DNA of 39,902 nt from an uncultured Bacilli bacterium (GTDB lineage: Bacteria; Bacillota_I; Bacilli_A; RF39; UBA660). How positions within the stretch are numbered: position 1 is the first letter of the stretch; every line of letters starts with the position of its first letter. Below the pieces are notes generated by a model. It made no database searches. It had not been told where the DNA came from and saw only the letters and a list, made by a program, of their open reading frames with translations. The translations under genes and the position numbers were made by a program. Shown in pieces: positions 31,659 through 39,902 of this stretch. The stretch lies in NCBI GenBank assembly GCA_934168005.1, contig CAKPMN010000008.1, positions 1-39,902 on the forward strand. Reading direction: 5' to 3'.

Positions 31659-33112
31659 TATTTTACCTCCTTAACTTGATTCTTATAATTCATTTCACTT
31701 TCCAAAGCATAAGCTATATTTAAAGTAGTAACATCATTATAACAATTAGATGTAATATTAACACCAACTGGTAAATTATCAACAAATCCATTAGGAATTG
31801 TAATTGATGGAAAACCACCAAAATTACCAACTTGTAAGTGTTCTTCAAGTAAAGTAGTGTTTTCATCTAATATATCAAGAGAACCATCTAAATGCTTGGC
31901 AGGCCCTGATCCAACAGGTAATATAACTGCATCATATTTTTCATATAATTTTTTCCAAGCATCAACTAAAAGTCTTCTAACACGTTGAGCATTAAAGAAA
32001 TAGCGATCCTTATTTTGAGCTTGTAAAACATAAGAACCTATAACAAATCTTCTTTTAATCAAAGGTGAAAAACCTTTTGTACGATAATCTTTCATCATTT
32101 CAATATAGTTTTTACCTTCACCTCTAGGCCCAAAAATAAATCCTGTCAAATTAGACATATTAGAAGTAGCTTCAGCACAAGATATAACAACATAACATGA
32201 AGCTATCGCGTTAAGCAATGTTTTATCAACGCTTACCTCATCAACTTCCATACCCAATTTACGAGCTAGTTCTATTGTTTTATTAAAGTTTTCTAAATGA
32301 CTTTTTAACTCAGAAGAAGCATTAGGATAATTAGAAATATCACATATTTCTTTGATATAACATATCTTCTTACCAGCTACATTACCATCTATAGAATCAT
32401 ATAAATGAATAGATGATGAGTCCCAAGAAGTCATATCATACTTATCAATACCCTTCATATTATCAACAACAAGAGCTGCATCACGTACATTACGAGTTAA
32501 AACACCACAATGATCTAAAGATGACGCAAACGCAAATAGACCATATCTAGAAATCATTCCATAAGTTGGTTTATAACCTACAATACCACAATAAGCAGCA
32601 GGTTTACGAATAGAATCCCCAGTATCAGACCCAGTTGCGTAAGGATATACTCCAGCTGCAACTGCACAAGCAGATCCACTACTAGATCCAGCACACATAC
32701 GAGTTGAATCCCAAGGATTTCTAACAACACCAGTATGTCCAGTAGTACCTGTTCCACCCATTCCAAATTCATCTAATACAGTTTTGTTAACCATAACAGC
32801 ACCACTTTTTTCCAAATTAGATATAGCAGTAGCTGTGAAAAAAGGTACATAATCTTTTAATGTATTAGAAGAACCTGTAGATAAAACTCCTTTTGTTGAA
32901 TAATTGTCCTTAACACCATATGGTATACCAGAAAGTAAATTATCAGTTACAGGAACACTTTTTACATCATCTAAAATAGTAACAAAAGCATTACACTTTT
33001 CTTGTAATTTTTTTGATTTTTCTAAAGATTCATTTATCAATTCATCAACAGTTACTTCATTATTTTTTAAAGCTTCATGTATTTCTTCAATACTTTTACT
33101 CATATATTCCAT
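31658..33112 (-). CDS. gatA: Asp-tRNA(Asn)/Glu-tRNA(Gln) amidotransferase subunit A
   Basis: The amidase subunit, releasing ammonia from Gln or Asn. It is 484 residues, full length. The Ser-cisSer-Lys triad lies in GIPYGVKDNYST (Lys), AGSSSGSACAVAAG (cis-Ser) and GSDTGDSIRKPA (nucleophile Ser). The last motif has Asp where most amidases have a second Gly; the triad itself is intact. The start overlaps the gatC stop by one base, and AGGTGG provides the ribosome site. Confidence 0.96.
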   Translation of the reverse strand: MEYMSKSIEEIHEALKNNEVTVDELINESLEKSKKLQEKCNAFVTILDDVKSVPVTDNLLSGIPYGVKDNYSTKGVLSTGSSNTLKDYVPFFTATAISNLEKSGAVMVNKTVLDEFGMGGTGTTGHTGVVRNPWDSTRMCAGSSSGSACAVAAGVYPYATGSDTGDSIRKPAAYCGIVGYKPTYGMISRYGLFAFASSLDHCGVLTRNVRDAALVVDNMKGIDKYDMTSWDSSSIHLYDSIDGNVAGKKICYIKEICDISNYPNASSELKSHLENFNKTIELARKLGMEVDEVSVDKTLLNAIASCYVVISCAEATSNMSNLTGFIFGPRGEGKNYIEMMKDYRTKGFSPLIKRRFVIGSYVLQAQNKDRYFFNAQRVRRLLVDAWKKLYEKYDAVILPVGSGPAKHLDGSLDILDENTTLLEEHLQVGNFGGFPSITIPNGFVDNLPVGVNITSNCYNDVTTLNIAYALESEMNYKNQVKEVK

Positions 33113-33408
33113 TATTCCACCACCTTTGGTACTTTTACTTCTCCATTAGAAGCATCATCACAGTTTTGTAATAATTCCTCAATAGGAATAGATTCTTCAA
33201 CTTCATCTTCTCTTAAAGAGTATGAAAAGTCATCTAAACAGAAAGACATTGGCTCAACATCACTAATATTAGGTATTTCATTTATAAGATCAATATTTTT
33301 ATCTATAATATCAAACTCATCTAAAACCATTTTAGTTTCATCTTCTGTAAGGCCAATCATTAACTTATCCGCATAATCAGTTACCATTTCTTTTGTAAAC
33401 TTCGACAT
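33112..33408 (-). CDS. gatC: Asp-tRNA(Asn)/Glu-tRNA(Gln) amidotransferase subunit C
   Basis: The small subunit that wraps around and stabilises GatA. It is 98 residues. It has the N-terminal helix pair (FTKEMVTDYADKLMIGLTED through FDIIDKNIDLINEI), the conserved VEPMSF motif (V-x-P in the family) and a Ser/Glu-rich linker before the C-terminus. GGAGGG precedes the ATG at 33408. It is the first gene of the operon behind the T-box leader. Confidence 0.92.
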   Translation of the reverse strand: MSKFTKEMVTDYADKLMIGLTEDETKMVLDEFDIIDKNIDLINEIPNISDVEPMSFCLDDFSYSLREDEVEESIPIEELLQNCDDASNGEVKVPKVVE

Positions 33409-33425
33409 ATTATCCCTCCTAAAAT

Positions 33426-33635
33426 AAAAAATCAGTTATAACTGAAGGGGTGAGTAAACCCATGGTGCCACCCTTCTTATCATAACTGATCGCTTAACAA
33501 TTTAACGGTTTAACCGGAATATCCTACTATTTTCAGATATTCATTCAGTGGTGTTTTTCTCAACTTTTTTCCTGTTAGCTTCCACCATCCTAACTCGCTT
33601 TTAGTTACATTTAAGTGATACTCTTCCACGTCAAC
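33426..33635 (-). promoter_or_regulatory. T-box riboswitch, probably Asn-specific, controlling gatCAB-aspS
   Basis: The leader carries the T-box sequence AAGGGTGGCACC (33475-33464) and an overlapping terminator (ATCAGTTATG pairing with ATAACTGAT, plus the AGGGTG/CACCC inner stem, then a T run at 33431-33426). Stem I starts at 33635 with GTGGAAGAGTA and has the distal loop GATGGTGGAAG enclosed by GTTAG/CTAAC. The specifier position, just before the strand ACCAC that closes on GTGG, reads AAC (33555-33553), followed by the usual A. Uncharged tRNA-Asn is therefore the expected inducer. Confidence 0.85.
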
Positions 33636-33655
33636 AATTTAATAAATACATATAT

Positions 33656-33684
33656 ATGATAACAATTTTCATATAATAAGTCAA
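33656..33684 (-). promoter_or_regulatory. Promoter of the T-box leader
   Basis: TTGACT (33679-33684), a 17-bp spacer and TATCAT (33656-33661) on the minus strand, about 20 bp ahead of stem I. The -35 box overlaps the stop region of the 33681 gene. Confidence 0.65.
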
Positions 33685-34205
33685 TTAATTTTTATAAATA
33701 AAAGAATGATAAGTACATAAACAAATAAAGTTAAAAAAGAATAAACTACACTATGTTTTGAATGTTTTTTCATATATTCAATACTCTTATCTTCATTTAT
33801 CCATTTTTTTAATCTAAAATCAATTTCACACTTTATAAAAGCATTATGTAAAGTCATATAAACTAAATATCTAAATATAATAAATCCTAAAATTCGAAAA
33901 GGTTCTGTATTAAATATAAGTAATGGATGCATATATATAAATAATAAACTAAAGTCAAATATAGTACATATTATACTAACTAAAAAAGCCTTATAATAAC
34001 TGCTATAAAAAGCACCTAATAAAAAACCTAACAAAGTATAATTTTTCATTATAATAGGATGAAGATAACTACCATAATAAATATTTAAAGCCTCTCTATA
34101 CTTATTCTTAGTCTCATCTTTAGGCAAATACTCTTCCCTAATCAATTTATGACATTTTAAACAAAAATCCCCATCATTTTCATAACCACAATGTATACAC
34201 TTCAT
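33681..34205 (-). CDS. Zinc-ribbon membrane protein of unknown function
   Basis: A 174-residue protein. The N-terminus MKCIHCGYENDGDFCLKCHK is a four-cysteine zinc ribbon (CxxC ... CxxC). It is followed by a charged linker and three to four membrane helices (about 55-120 and 150-172). Zinc ribbons fused to membrane helices are common in Firmicutes, usually with no known function. It begins one base after the stop of the GT2 gene and so is probably co-transcribed with the glycan cluster, perhaps as a regulatory or assembly factor. Confidence 0.7.
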   Translation of the reverse strand: MKCIHCGYENDGDFCLKCHKLIREEYLPKDETKNKYREALNIYYGSYLHPIIMKNYTLLGFLLGAFYSSYYKAFLVSIICTIFDFSLLFIYMHPLLIFNTEPFRILGFIIFRYLVYMTLHNAFIKCEIDFRLKKWINEDKSIEYMKKHSKHSVVYSFLTLFVYVLIILLFIKIN

Positions 34206-34206
34206 A

Positions 34207-35130
34207 CTATTTATCCTTACTTAAATAATTTAAATATAATTCAAATAACTGTTTATGTTTCTTTCCCACAACATCCAAGATGATTCCAGTAGTGCAAGAT
34301 AAGCAAGAAAAAACTAAAAATATACAAGAAACAATCAAAGAAGGAAATCTAGGAACAAGTCCAGTATTAAAATACTCAATTAAAACAGGAATACCTAAAA
34401 TTAGAGATATAATAATAAACAAAACAGTAAAAATATTAAAAAATATTAGTGGCTTATATTCCTTAAATAAAGTAGCTATTGTTTTCAAAACTTTAAATCC
34501 ATCTTTAAAAGTATTTAGTTTAGAAACACTACCATCAGGCCTATCTTTATAATCAACAGGAATTTCTTTTATTTTAAAGTTTTTATCAACCGCATGTATA
34601 GTCATTTCTGTTTCTATTTCAAATCCCTTAGATAAAATTGGAAAACTTTTAGCAAATTCATAACTAAAAGCTCTATACCCAGTCATAATATCATGAATAT
34701 TATTATGAAATAAATGATTTATAAGCCATCTTACAATCCTATTTCCAAAATTATGGAAAGGACGTTTATTTTCTTTAAAATAAGTGCTAGATAATCTGTC
34801 ACCTACAACCATATCAGCCCTCTTAGATAAAACAAGATCACACATACATTTAGCATTAGAAGCAGGATAAGTATCATCTCCATCTATCATTAAATAACAT
34901 TCAGCATCAATCTCACGAAACATTCTTCTAATAACATTACCTTTACCTTGACGATATTCATATCTAACAATAGCTCCACTTTCTTTAGCAATCAAATCAG
35001 TTCCATCACTAGAATTGTTATCATAAACATAAATAGTCGCATCTGGTAAAGCCTTCTTATAATCAGTAACAACCTTTTTTATTGTACTAGCCTCATTATA
35101 ACAAGGAATAATAACAGCTATTTTATCCAT
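34207..35130 (-). CDS. Polyprenyl-phosphate glycosyltransferase, family 2 (CsbB/DPM1-like)
   Basis: It transfers a sugar from a nucleotide donor to undecaprenyl phosphate at the inner membrane face. It is 307 residues. The GT-A domain begins VIIPCYNEASTIKKVV, with the DNNSSDGT segment, the metal-binding DGDDTYPA, and MTGYRAFSYEFAKSFPIL. Two C-terminal membrane helices (about 230-252 and 263-288) match CsbB/GtrB-type enzymes. AGGAGG precedes the start. Its 5' end overlaps the YfhO-like gene by 13 bp, the expected partner that uses the lipid-linked sugar outside. Confidence 0.9.
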   Translation of the reverse strand: MDKIAVIIPCYNEASTIKKVVTDYKKALPDATIYVYDNNSSDGTDLIAKESGAIVRYEYRQGKGNVIRRMFREIDAECYLMIDGDDTYPASNAKCMCDLVLSKRADMVVGDRLSSTYFKENKRPFHNFGNRIVRWLINHLFHNNIHDIMTGYRAFSYEFAKSFPILSKGFEIETEMTIHAVDKNFKIKEIPVDYKDRPDGSVSKLNTFKDGFKVLKTIATLFKEYKPLIFFNIFTVLFIIISLILGIPVLIEYFNTGLVPRFPSLIVSCIFLVFSCLSCTTGIILDVVGKKHKQLFELYLNYLSKDK

Positions 35131-37568
35131 TTAAACCTCCTTTTATCATAAACTAATAATCCAATAAGTAATAAGATTCCAATCAAACTAATAATCATTC
35201 CTTCAGTTTTAAAAGGAGCCTCATACTTAATAACAATATTATGATTTCCTTTACTAATAGGAAATCCTATAAATATAGAATTAACCTCTAAAACATCAGT
35301 TTTTACCCCATCAACATAAGCAGTAAATCCCTTATCATAAGGTATAGACATAACAAAATATCCATCACTTTTACTATTAATAGATCCAACTATTTTATCA
35401 CCATTAGTTTTATTCCTATCAAAAATAAATTCATCAACAGAAGATACTTTTGAAACTAAATCAGAATAATCATATGAATATAATTCAAAATCAGATAAGT
35501 GATACTCTCCCTTTCCAAATTTAATTTTAAGAATATTAGTATCTTTAAAAACATAGTCAAATACATAATTTTGATTATGATATTTCCATGAAGAACAAGA
35601 TAACTTATTCTTAATACCATTAATATTAATCCAAATCTCAGGAATATTACAAGTAGGATTATAGTTATTTTTCATTCGTAAAAACAATAACTTGCCACTA
35701 TAATCTTTATTTAAAGATATTTCCATATAAGCATTTTTATAAGCATTTAAAATAACTTCATCATCTTTTTTATCAACTAAAATATTTTGACTATATAAAA
35801 TATCGTAATCAATATTCTCTTTTTCTAGATTATCACTATTTATGGTAGAAGAGATGCTTCCAATACTATCAAGTACATTTTTAGGATAATTAGAAGAAGT
35901 AGTAATTATTCTGTCTGTAGAATATCCTATTGGTAAAACATTACTATTCAAATATACCTTAACATTATTTTTCTCATAGATTTTTTCTAAGTCAACTTCA
36001 TCATTTAAAGTAATAATATACTTTTCACCCATCATCATTCTAAATAATGGATTTACACTAGTTGGAGTCATAGATTTATTACGATATGGAATCGCATTAT
36101 TCATAACCTCAAAAAAATAATTATTATATTTTTTATTAAAAGTTGAAGAATAAATAGTAGTTTTTAACTCATCCATTGAAGTAACTCTATTCATAGTAAA
36201 TGAAGAAGAAACATTATCACTTATACGATATAAATTTTCTTCCCTACCTAGTATAAATTTAACAGCGTCATTAACAGACTTATAATCTTCAGAATAAACT
36301 TTAGATTTTAATGACAATTTATCAGATAAATTAACACCAATAGATGTAAAAAATAAAAATATTATGAAAATTGTACAAAAAACATTAAACTTCTTTGTTT
36401 TAAAATAAATTAAAAACAATACAAAAGTTAAAAATAAATCTAGATAAACAACTTTAAAATTAGTAAATAAAAAGGTAACTATAAATAGTAAAACAAATTC
36501 ATACTTAGATACTTTATTAGATAAAATATCATCTAAAAACTCACTAACAAATATTAATATAATAGGTAAAAAAGGAATCAAAGCCTTAGAATCAATATAT
36601 AATGTTCCATTAAATATATAGTTAAAAATTGGAAAAATAACTATTAATAATAATATAATTCCAAATATAATATCTTCACGCTTTTTAAATAATAAATGAA
36701 GTAAAGCTATAAAACTAATAACAGTAAGTCCAATAGAATAAGAACTATAAAGTAAAAACTTTAATCCCATTTTAGGAGTAATTAAAGAAATAAAACTAGG
36801 ACCAACATTAGTCACATCCCTACCAGCTGTTAATGTATAAAGAGTTGGTAATATAAGAATCATAGATGACATTACAGCAATTATAAAAGGAACCATAAAT
36901 TTAAACAACTCTTTTATATTAAATTTTTTATTTTTATATAATAAATAAGTACCATATAAATATAAAGATATAAAAGAACCAACACTATAATAATAACTTG
37001 TGAGTACAATTAATAAACAAGATAAACTAAGCAAAAACATTTTGCCTTTATTTACATAACTATCAAGTCCATATAAAGCTAAAACGTAAAAAGGCATATA
37101 AGATATAAACATCAAATGTCTATGAGAATGAAATAATATAGGACCACTAAACAAAAACATAAATGAAACAAGTAAAGATATAGAATAAGAAAAATGACGT
37201 CTTAAATAAAAATAAAATAAAATAGTAGAAGAAATAGGAATTAAAAATCCCAAAAATTGAACATAATCAATCATTTTTATAAAAGGTAAAAGATAAGATA
37301 CCAAAAACAAAGGACTATATAAACCATAATAAGACATGTAATAAATATTTTGTCCAGCACCTAAATTCAAAGCAAAAGAAGGAAATAGATTTTTTGTTGA
37401 ATAAAATAAATTTCTAAAATATTCCGGGATTAAATAATGTTGACTCTCCCAATCCATTGAAGAACCATATAAATACTTTCCCTTTGTTATAATCAAATAT
37501 ATAGCACAAAAACTTATTACAAATAAGAATATAGCTATTAAATCTTCTCTAATCTTTTTTCCATTCAT
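35118..37568 (-). CDS. YfhO-family membrane glycosyltransferase (GT-C)
   Basis: A large polytopic protein of about 816 residues with roughly 13-14 membrane helices, an outside domain (about 425-770) and a last C-terminal helix. YfhO proteins are thought to transfer sugar from undecaprenyl phosphate to teichoic or lipoteichoic acid. The first outside loop holds SMDWESQHYLIPEYFRN, the GT-C-type acidic region, and the tail has GFTAYVDGVKTDVLEVNSIF as in other YfhO proteins. The ATG at 37568 gives MNGKKIRED; in-frame ATG at 37589 and TTG at 37595 are alternatives, and none has a good ribosome site. All overlap the PIG-L gene, indicating coupling. Confidence 0.85.
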   Translation of the reverse strand: MNGKKIREDLIAIFLFVISFCAIYLIITKGKYLYGSSMDWESQHYLIPEYFRNLFYSTKNLFPSFALNLGAGQNIYYMSYYGLYSPLFLVSYLLPFIKMIDYVQFLGFLIPISSTILFYFYLRRHFSYSISLLVSFMFLFSGPILFHSHRHLMFISYMPFYVLALYGLDSYVNKGKMFLLSLSCLLIVLTSYYYSVGSFISLYLYGTYLLYKNKKFNIKELFKFMVPFIIAVMSSMILILPTLYTLTAGRDVTNVGPSFISLITPKMGLKFLLYSSYSIGLTVISFIALLHLLFKKREDIIFGIILLLIVIFPIFNYIFNGTLYIDSKALIPFLPIILIFVSEFLDDILSNKVSKYEFVLLFIVTFLFTNFKVVYLDLFLTFVLFLIYFKTKKFNVFCTIFIIFLFFTSIGVNLSDKLSLKSKVYSEDYKSVNDAVKFILGREENLYRISDNVSSSFTMNRVTSMDELKTTIYSSTFNKKYNNYFFEVMNNAIPYRNKSMTPTSVNPLFRMMMGEKYIITLNDEVDLEKIYEKNNVKVYLNSNVLPIGYSTDRIITTSSNYPKNVLDSIGSISSTINSDNLEKENIDYDILYSQNILVDKKDDEVILNAYKNAYMEISLNKDYSGKLLFLRMKNNYNPTCNIPEIWININGIKNKLSCSSWKYHNQNYVFDYVFKDTNILKIKFGKGEYHLSDFELYSYDYSDLVSKVSSVDEFIFDRNKTNGDKIVGSINSKSDGYFVMSIPYDKGFTAYVDGVKTDVLEVNSIFIGFPISKGNHNIVIKYEAPFKTEGMIISLIGILLLIGLLVYDKRRFKWIK

Positions 37569-38238
37569 CTTTTTTAACCCAATTTTCATAATCAAACATA
37601 TGACCTAACTTCTTCATAGTACTAGCTTGAGACTTATAAATAGGAATAAGCTCCTTCTTCTTTTTTTCACTATTTTCTTCACTTATCTTTTTTAAATCTT
37701 CTGGAACATCATTTTTTTTGTAATACTTTCCAAAATAATAAAGATTACCATCATATAATGACGTAACAATACTAGAGGTCATTTTATGATGAATATGACC
37801 ATATTCACCATCTGGATTATGAGTAACAACTAACTCCCAATCCTTATACTCTATTATTTTCTTTAAATCATTTGTTATTGAATCATAAACAGAATTCCAA
37901 TTATCCCTTTTACCATTTGTTTTATCTGGATATCCAAGCATGATATATTTGTCATTAGTCTTATCCATAGCCTTTTTAAATTCAATTGCTCTCTCTCTTT
38001 TAACACCACAAGTTACACAAACAACTAAATAATTATCATCAATTAAATGACTTCCACCCCAAATATAGTCATCATCAGGATGAGCTACTATCATTAATTT
38101 ATTTATATTAGTTAAATCAATAGCCTCAATCCTCTTATCAACACGTACACTTTTATTCATAGTATAAAAATATATTAGATATGTACAAACTAAAAACAAA
38201 CTAAGTAAAAGAATAAATTTTATAATATTTTTTTTCAT
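37549..38238 (-). CDS. PIG-L/LmbE-family deacetylase, membrane anchored
   Basis: A zinc-dependent N-acetylglucosamine-type deacetylase of 229 residues. An N-terminal hydrophobic helix (about 5-25) places the domain outside. Zinc residues are in AHPDDD (His53, Asp56; usually AHPDDE) and HIHH (His148, His151). The catalytic Asp is Asp55. Placed directly before the YfhO-type and GT2 genes, it probably deacetylates an amino sugar on the glycan they build, making the surface more positively charged. That role is inferred from context. Confidence 0.85.
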   Translation of the reverse strand: MKKNIIKFILLLSLFLVCTYLIYFYTMNKSVRVDKRIEAIDLTNINKLMIVAHPDDDYIWGGSHLIDDNYLVVCVTCGVKRERAIEFKKAMDKTNDKYIMLGYPDKTNGKRDNWNSVYDSITNDLKKIIEYKDWELVVTHNPDGEYGHIHHKMTSSIVTSLYDGNLYYFGKYYKKNDVPEDLKKISEENSEKKKKELIPIYKSQASTMKKLGHMFDYENWVKKDEWKKD

Positions 38239-38294
38239 TTTTTATACTCCTTAAATACATATATATCCTACTATAAATAGTGAAATTTATCAAG

Positions 38295-38328
38295 ATTATA
38301 ACATATATTTAAATATATATGTTATAAT
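38295..38328. promoter_or_regulatory. 34-bp palindromic divergent promoter/operator
   Basis: Two 14-bp arms (ATTATAACATATAT at 38295-38308 and its complement at 38315-38328) surround TTAAAT. Each arm contains a TATAAT on one strand, giving symmetric -10 boxes for the PIG-L cluster (minus) and DUF975 gene (plus). Neither has a good -35, so an activator or repressor may bind here. Confidence 0.55.
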
Positions 38329-38346
38329 TACTGTGGAGGATTAATT

Positions 38347-38958
38347 ATGAATAGAGTTGAGATTAAAGAAAAAGCTAAAGCTTCATTAGAAGGAAAATTA
38401 GGAGAATCAATAAAAGTTATACTTGTACTCGCAGCTGTTGGTTTCATAACAGGATTTATAACAAAAGTTGGAACAGAGGTAAATAGTAACGCTTTAATTA
38501 TACTTTCTGATATAATATCATTCATCGCAACAAGCATGCTATCATTTGGATCACTAAGTTTCTTTTTAAAACTATCTAGAGATGAAGAAGTAACATATAA
38601 GGAAGTATTCGAAAAAACAAACATGTTTCTTCCATATATAATAATCAGTTTAGTATCAGCTATATTTTCACTACTATGGGGTTTATTATTCATAATACCT
38701 GGTATTATAGCTGCAATTAGCTATTCACAAGCAATGTTTATTAAACTAGATAATCCCAACATGGATGAAATTGAATGTATAAGAAAAAGTAAAGAACTAA
38801 TGAATGGTCACAAATTAGACTATTTTATATTAAATCTAAGTTTTATAGGATGGGCTTTTCTTGGAATATTTACTTTCGGTATATTATACCTTTGGTTAAT
38901 CCCATATATTTCTCTAGCTCAAGCTAACTTTTATAATTCATTAATAGAAAAAAACTAG
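38347..38958 (+). CDS. DUF975 family membrane protein
   Basis: A membrane protein of 203 residues with about five helices. The opening NRVEIKEKAKASLEGKLGES and the later GLLFIIPGIIAAISYSQAMF (the family's PGI...SxA motif) and CIRKSKELMNGHKLDYFILN are characteristic of DUF975. The function of the family is unknown. TGGAGGA lies 8 nt before the ATG at 38347. It is a single plus-strand gene converging with the DUF1287 gene and sharing its terminator. Confidence 0.88.
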   Translation: MNRVEIKEKAKASLEGKLGESIKVILVLAAVGFITGFITKVGTEVNSNALIILSDIISFIATSMLSFGSLSFFLKLSRDEEVTYKEVFEKTNMFLPYIIISLVSAIFSLLWGLLFIIPGIIAAISYSQAMFIKLDNPNMDEIECIRKSKELMNGHKLDYFILNLSFIGWAFLGIFTFGILYLWLIPYISLAQANFYNSLIEKN

Positions 38959-38976
38959 TTCAACTAGTTTTTTTTT
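38945..38976. terminator. Bidirectional terminator between DUF975 and DUF1287 genes
   Basis: AACTAG (38953-38958) pairs with CTAGTT (38964-38969), extended by A and T runs. Both stop codons (TAG and TGA) lie in the hairpin. Confidence 0.8.
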
Positions 38977-39625
38977 GAAATCTATAGTGCCCATTAACTT
39001 TATATTTTAATAAAACATCTTCTTCTAAATTATTTAATTTATTTCTAATAGAATTAACATGATGAATAACATAAGGATAACCTTTTTTATTTCTTTTATT
39101 TGATACAATTCCAATATGAGTATCATTATTAAATATAACAATATCACCTGGTTGAAAGGCAGCTATATCAGACACATCATTTGTCAAACTTAAATAATTG
39201 TTTTCCAAAAAAACATGAATATTATAAACTCTTCTAAAATCAATATTAGGATCAGGTTTTTTAATTTTAGTATAAGACGATAAATTGTTTTTAATATCAT
39301 CATCTATCATACTTTTAAAATCATATCCTGCCCCTTTTAAACTTCTCCATATTAAATCGGTACAAACGCCTTCTGAATCATTAGGATATCCACCATCATA
39401 ATATTTACTCTTATAAGTAGGTCTTTTTTTACCCTCCTCTATAGCAGTTAAAACGATATCAGTATAATCATCAATACCATCATTATCATAATCAACATCA
39501 CTTTTTACTACATCAATATTAAAATATAGAGAATCATATGTCTTACGTTTTGGAATATTAAAATAATTAAGTAATAAAATAATCAAAAATATAACAACTA
39601 AAAATATTATAATAAACTTTTTCAT
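38960..39625 (-). CDS. DUF1287 protein, membrane-anchored papain-like amidase fold
   Basis: A 221-residue protein with an N-terminal anchor (about 3-22) and an outside DUF1287 domain. Family features are YYDGGYPNDSEGVCTDLIWR with the putative nucleophile Cys, the FQPGDIVIFN strand and the His-containing THIGIVSN, followed by HHVNS. The Cys-His arrangement recalls NlpC/P60-like peptidases, suggesting wall-peptide cleavage, though activity is not established. No ribosome site precedes the ATG. Instead TATAAT lies only 6 bases upstream, so the message from that promoter would be leaderless. Confidence 0.85.
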   Translation of the reverse strand: MKKFIIIFLVVIFLIILLLNYFNIPKRKTYDSLYFNIDVVKSDVDYDNDGIDDYTDIVLTAIEEGKKRPTYKSKYYDGGYPNDSEGVCTDLIWRSLKGAGYDFKSMIDDDIKNNLSSYTKIKKPDPNIDFRRVYNIHVFLENNYLSLTNDVSDIAAFQPGDIVIFNNDTHIGIVSNKRNKKGYPYVIHHVNSIRNKLNNLEEDVLLKYKVNGHYRFQKKTS

Positions 39626-39657
39626 AAAAATATTATAACACGTTAGAAATATAAAAG

Positions 39658-39747
39658 CTATTTTTTATCAGAACGTCCAGCTATTTTTAAAGAACATAAT
39701 ATAAATACTAGCAAAAAGAATAACAAAAGAAATATAATAATTTTCAT
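39658..39747 (-). CDS. 29-residue membrane peptide
   Basis: A short gene with AGGTGATGTT before the ATG. The product has one hydrophobic helix (MKIIIFLLLFFLLVFILCSL) and a basic tail (KIAGRSDKK). Small Firmicute proteins with a helix ending in CxLKxAGRxD or CxLKxSSxC occur widely without a known function, and this looks like one of them. It ends 32 bp before the DUF1287 start and is probably transcribed with it. Confidence 0.6.
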   Translation of the reverse strand: MKIIIFLLLFFLLVFILCSLKIAGRSDKK

Positions 39748-39793
39748 AACATCACCTAATCTATTATATGTAATTAAATTAGTAATAAACCAC

Positions 39794-39815
39794 AAAAAAA
39801 CCCGCAAAATGCGGG
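39794..39815 (-). terminator. Terminator of tRNA-Ile
   Basis: On the minus strand CCCGC (39815-39811) pairs with GCGGG (39805-39801) around ATTTT, followed by seven T residues. Confidence 0.88.
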
Positions 39816-39827
39816 ATTAAAATCCAA

Positions 39828-39902
<75 letters not shown>

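Overview
This is an AT-rich, tightly packed bacterial chromosome segment. Nearly every gene is on the minus strand, which suggests a single replichore arm. The content points to a cell-walled low-GC Firmicute (class Bacilli), probably an uncultured gut or host-associated lineage. The signs are a sortase tail, a VanY-type peptidase, a PrsA-like lipoprotein, GatCAB with an aspartyl-tRNA synthetase, a T-box leader, strong AGGAGG-type ribosome sites and tiny YjcZ-like membrane peptides. The taxonomy is inference. The code is the standard bacterial one, because TGA is used as a stop (for example at 12138 and 38960).

Layout. 1-4.9 kb: sortase C-terminus, a guanylate kinase gene missing its P-loop, a short DnaE polymerase, ribosomal protein L28 and a YihY membrane protein. 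5-7.5 kb: a membrane receptor with a degenerate GGDEF domain, plus a bitopic partner. 7.6-8.9 kb: tRNA-Gly, a decayed inverted copy of that tRNA region, and a nuclease-like orphan gene. 8.9-14.7 kb: VanY-like peptidase, RluA-type pseudouridine synthase, a decaying gene, PAP2 phosphatase, a NatAB-type ABC exporter and two tiny membrane peptides. 14.7-19.4 kb: PrsA-like foldase, then a five-gene ABC transporter module lying between near-identical direct repeats, with a possible 44-residue ORF at its head. 19.4-24.5 kb: recX, rpoZ, pyrimidine nucleoside phosphorylase and a three-gene envelope operon ending the block. 24.6-27.4 kb: an isolated plus-strand two-gene unit (coiled coil with a RelE-like C-terminus, plus a large helical partner). 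27.4-33.7 kb: tRNA-Glu, tRNA-Asn, a kinase-like protein, and aspS-gatB-gatA-gatC under a T-box. 33.7-38.3 kb: a surface glycosylation cluster (GT2, YfhO-type GT-C, PIG-L deacetylase). 38.3-39.9 kb: DUF975, DUF1287, a 29-residue membrane peptide and tRNA-Ile cut by the window edge.

How the genes fit together. The clearest circuit is indirect Asn-tRNA synthesis. The aspartyl-tRNA synthetase has the His seen in non-discriminating enzymes, it is co-transcribed with the amidotransferase GatCAB, the leader is a T-box whose specifier reads as AAC (Asn), and a tRNA-Asn gene lies just downstream. The glycan cluster looks like a CsbB/YfhO-type extracellular glycosylation route with an added deacetylase. 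The best candidates for undescribed biology are the 24.6-27.4 kb pair, the ABC module between direct repeats, and the inverted tRNA-Gly relic beside the nuclease-like gene.
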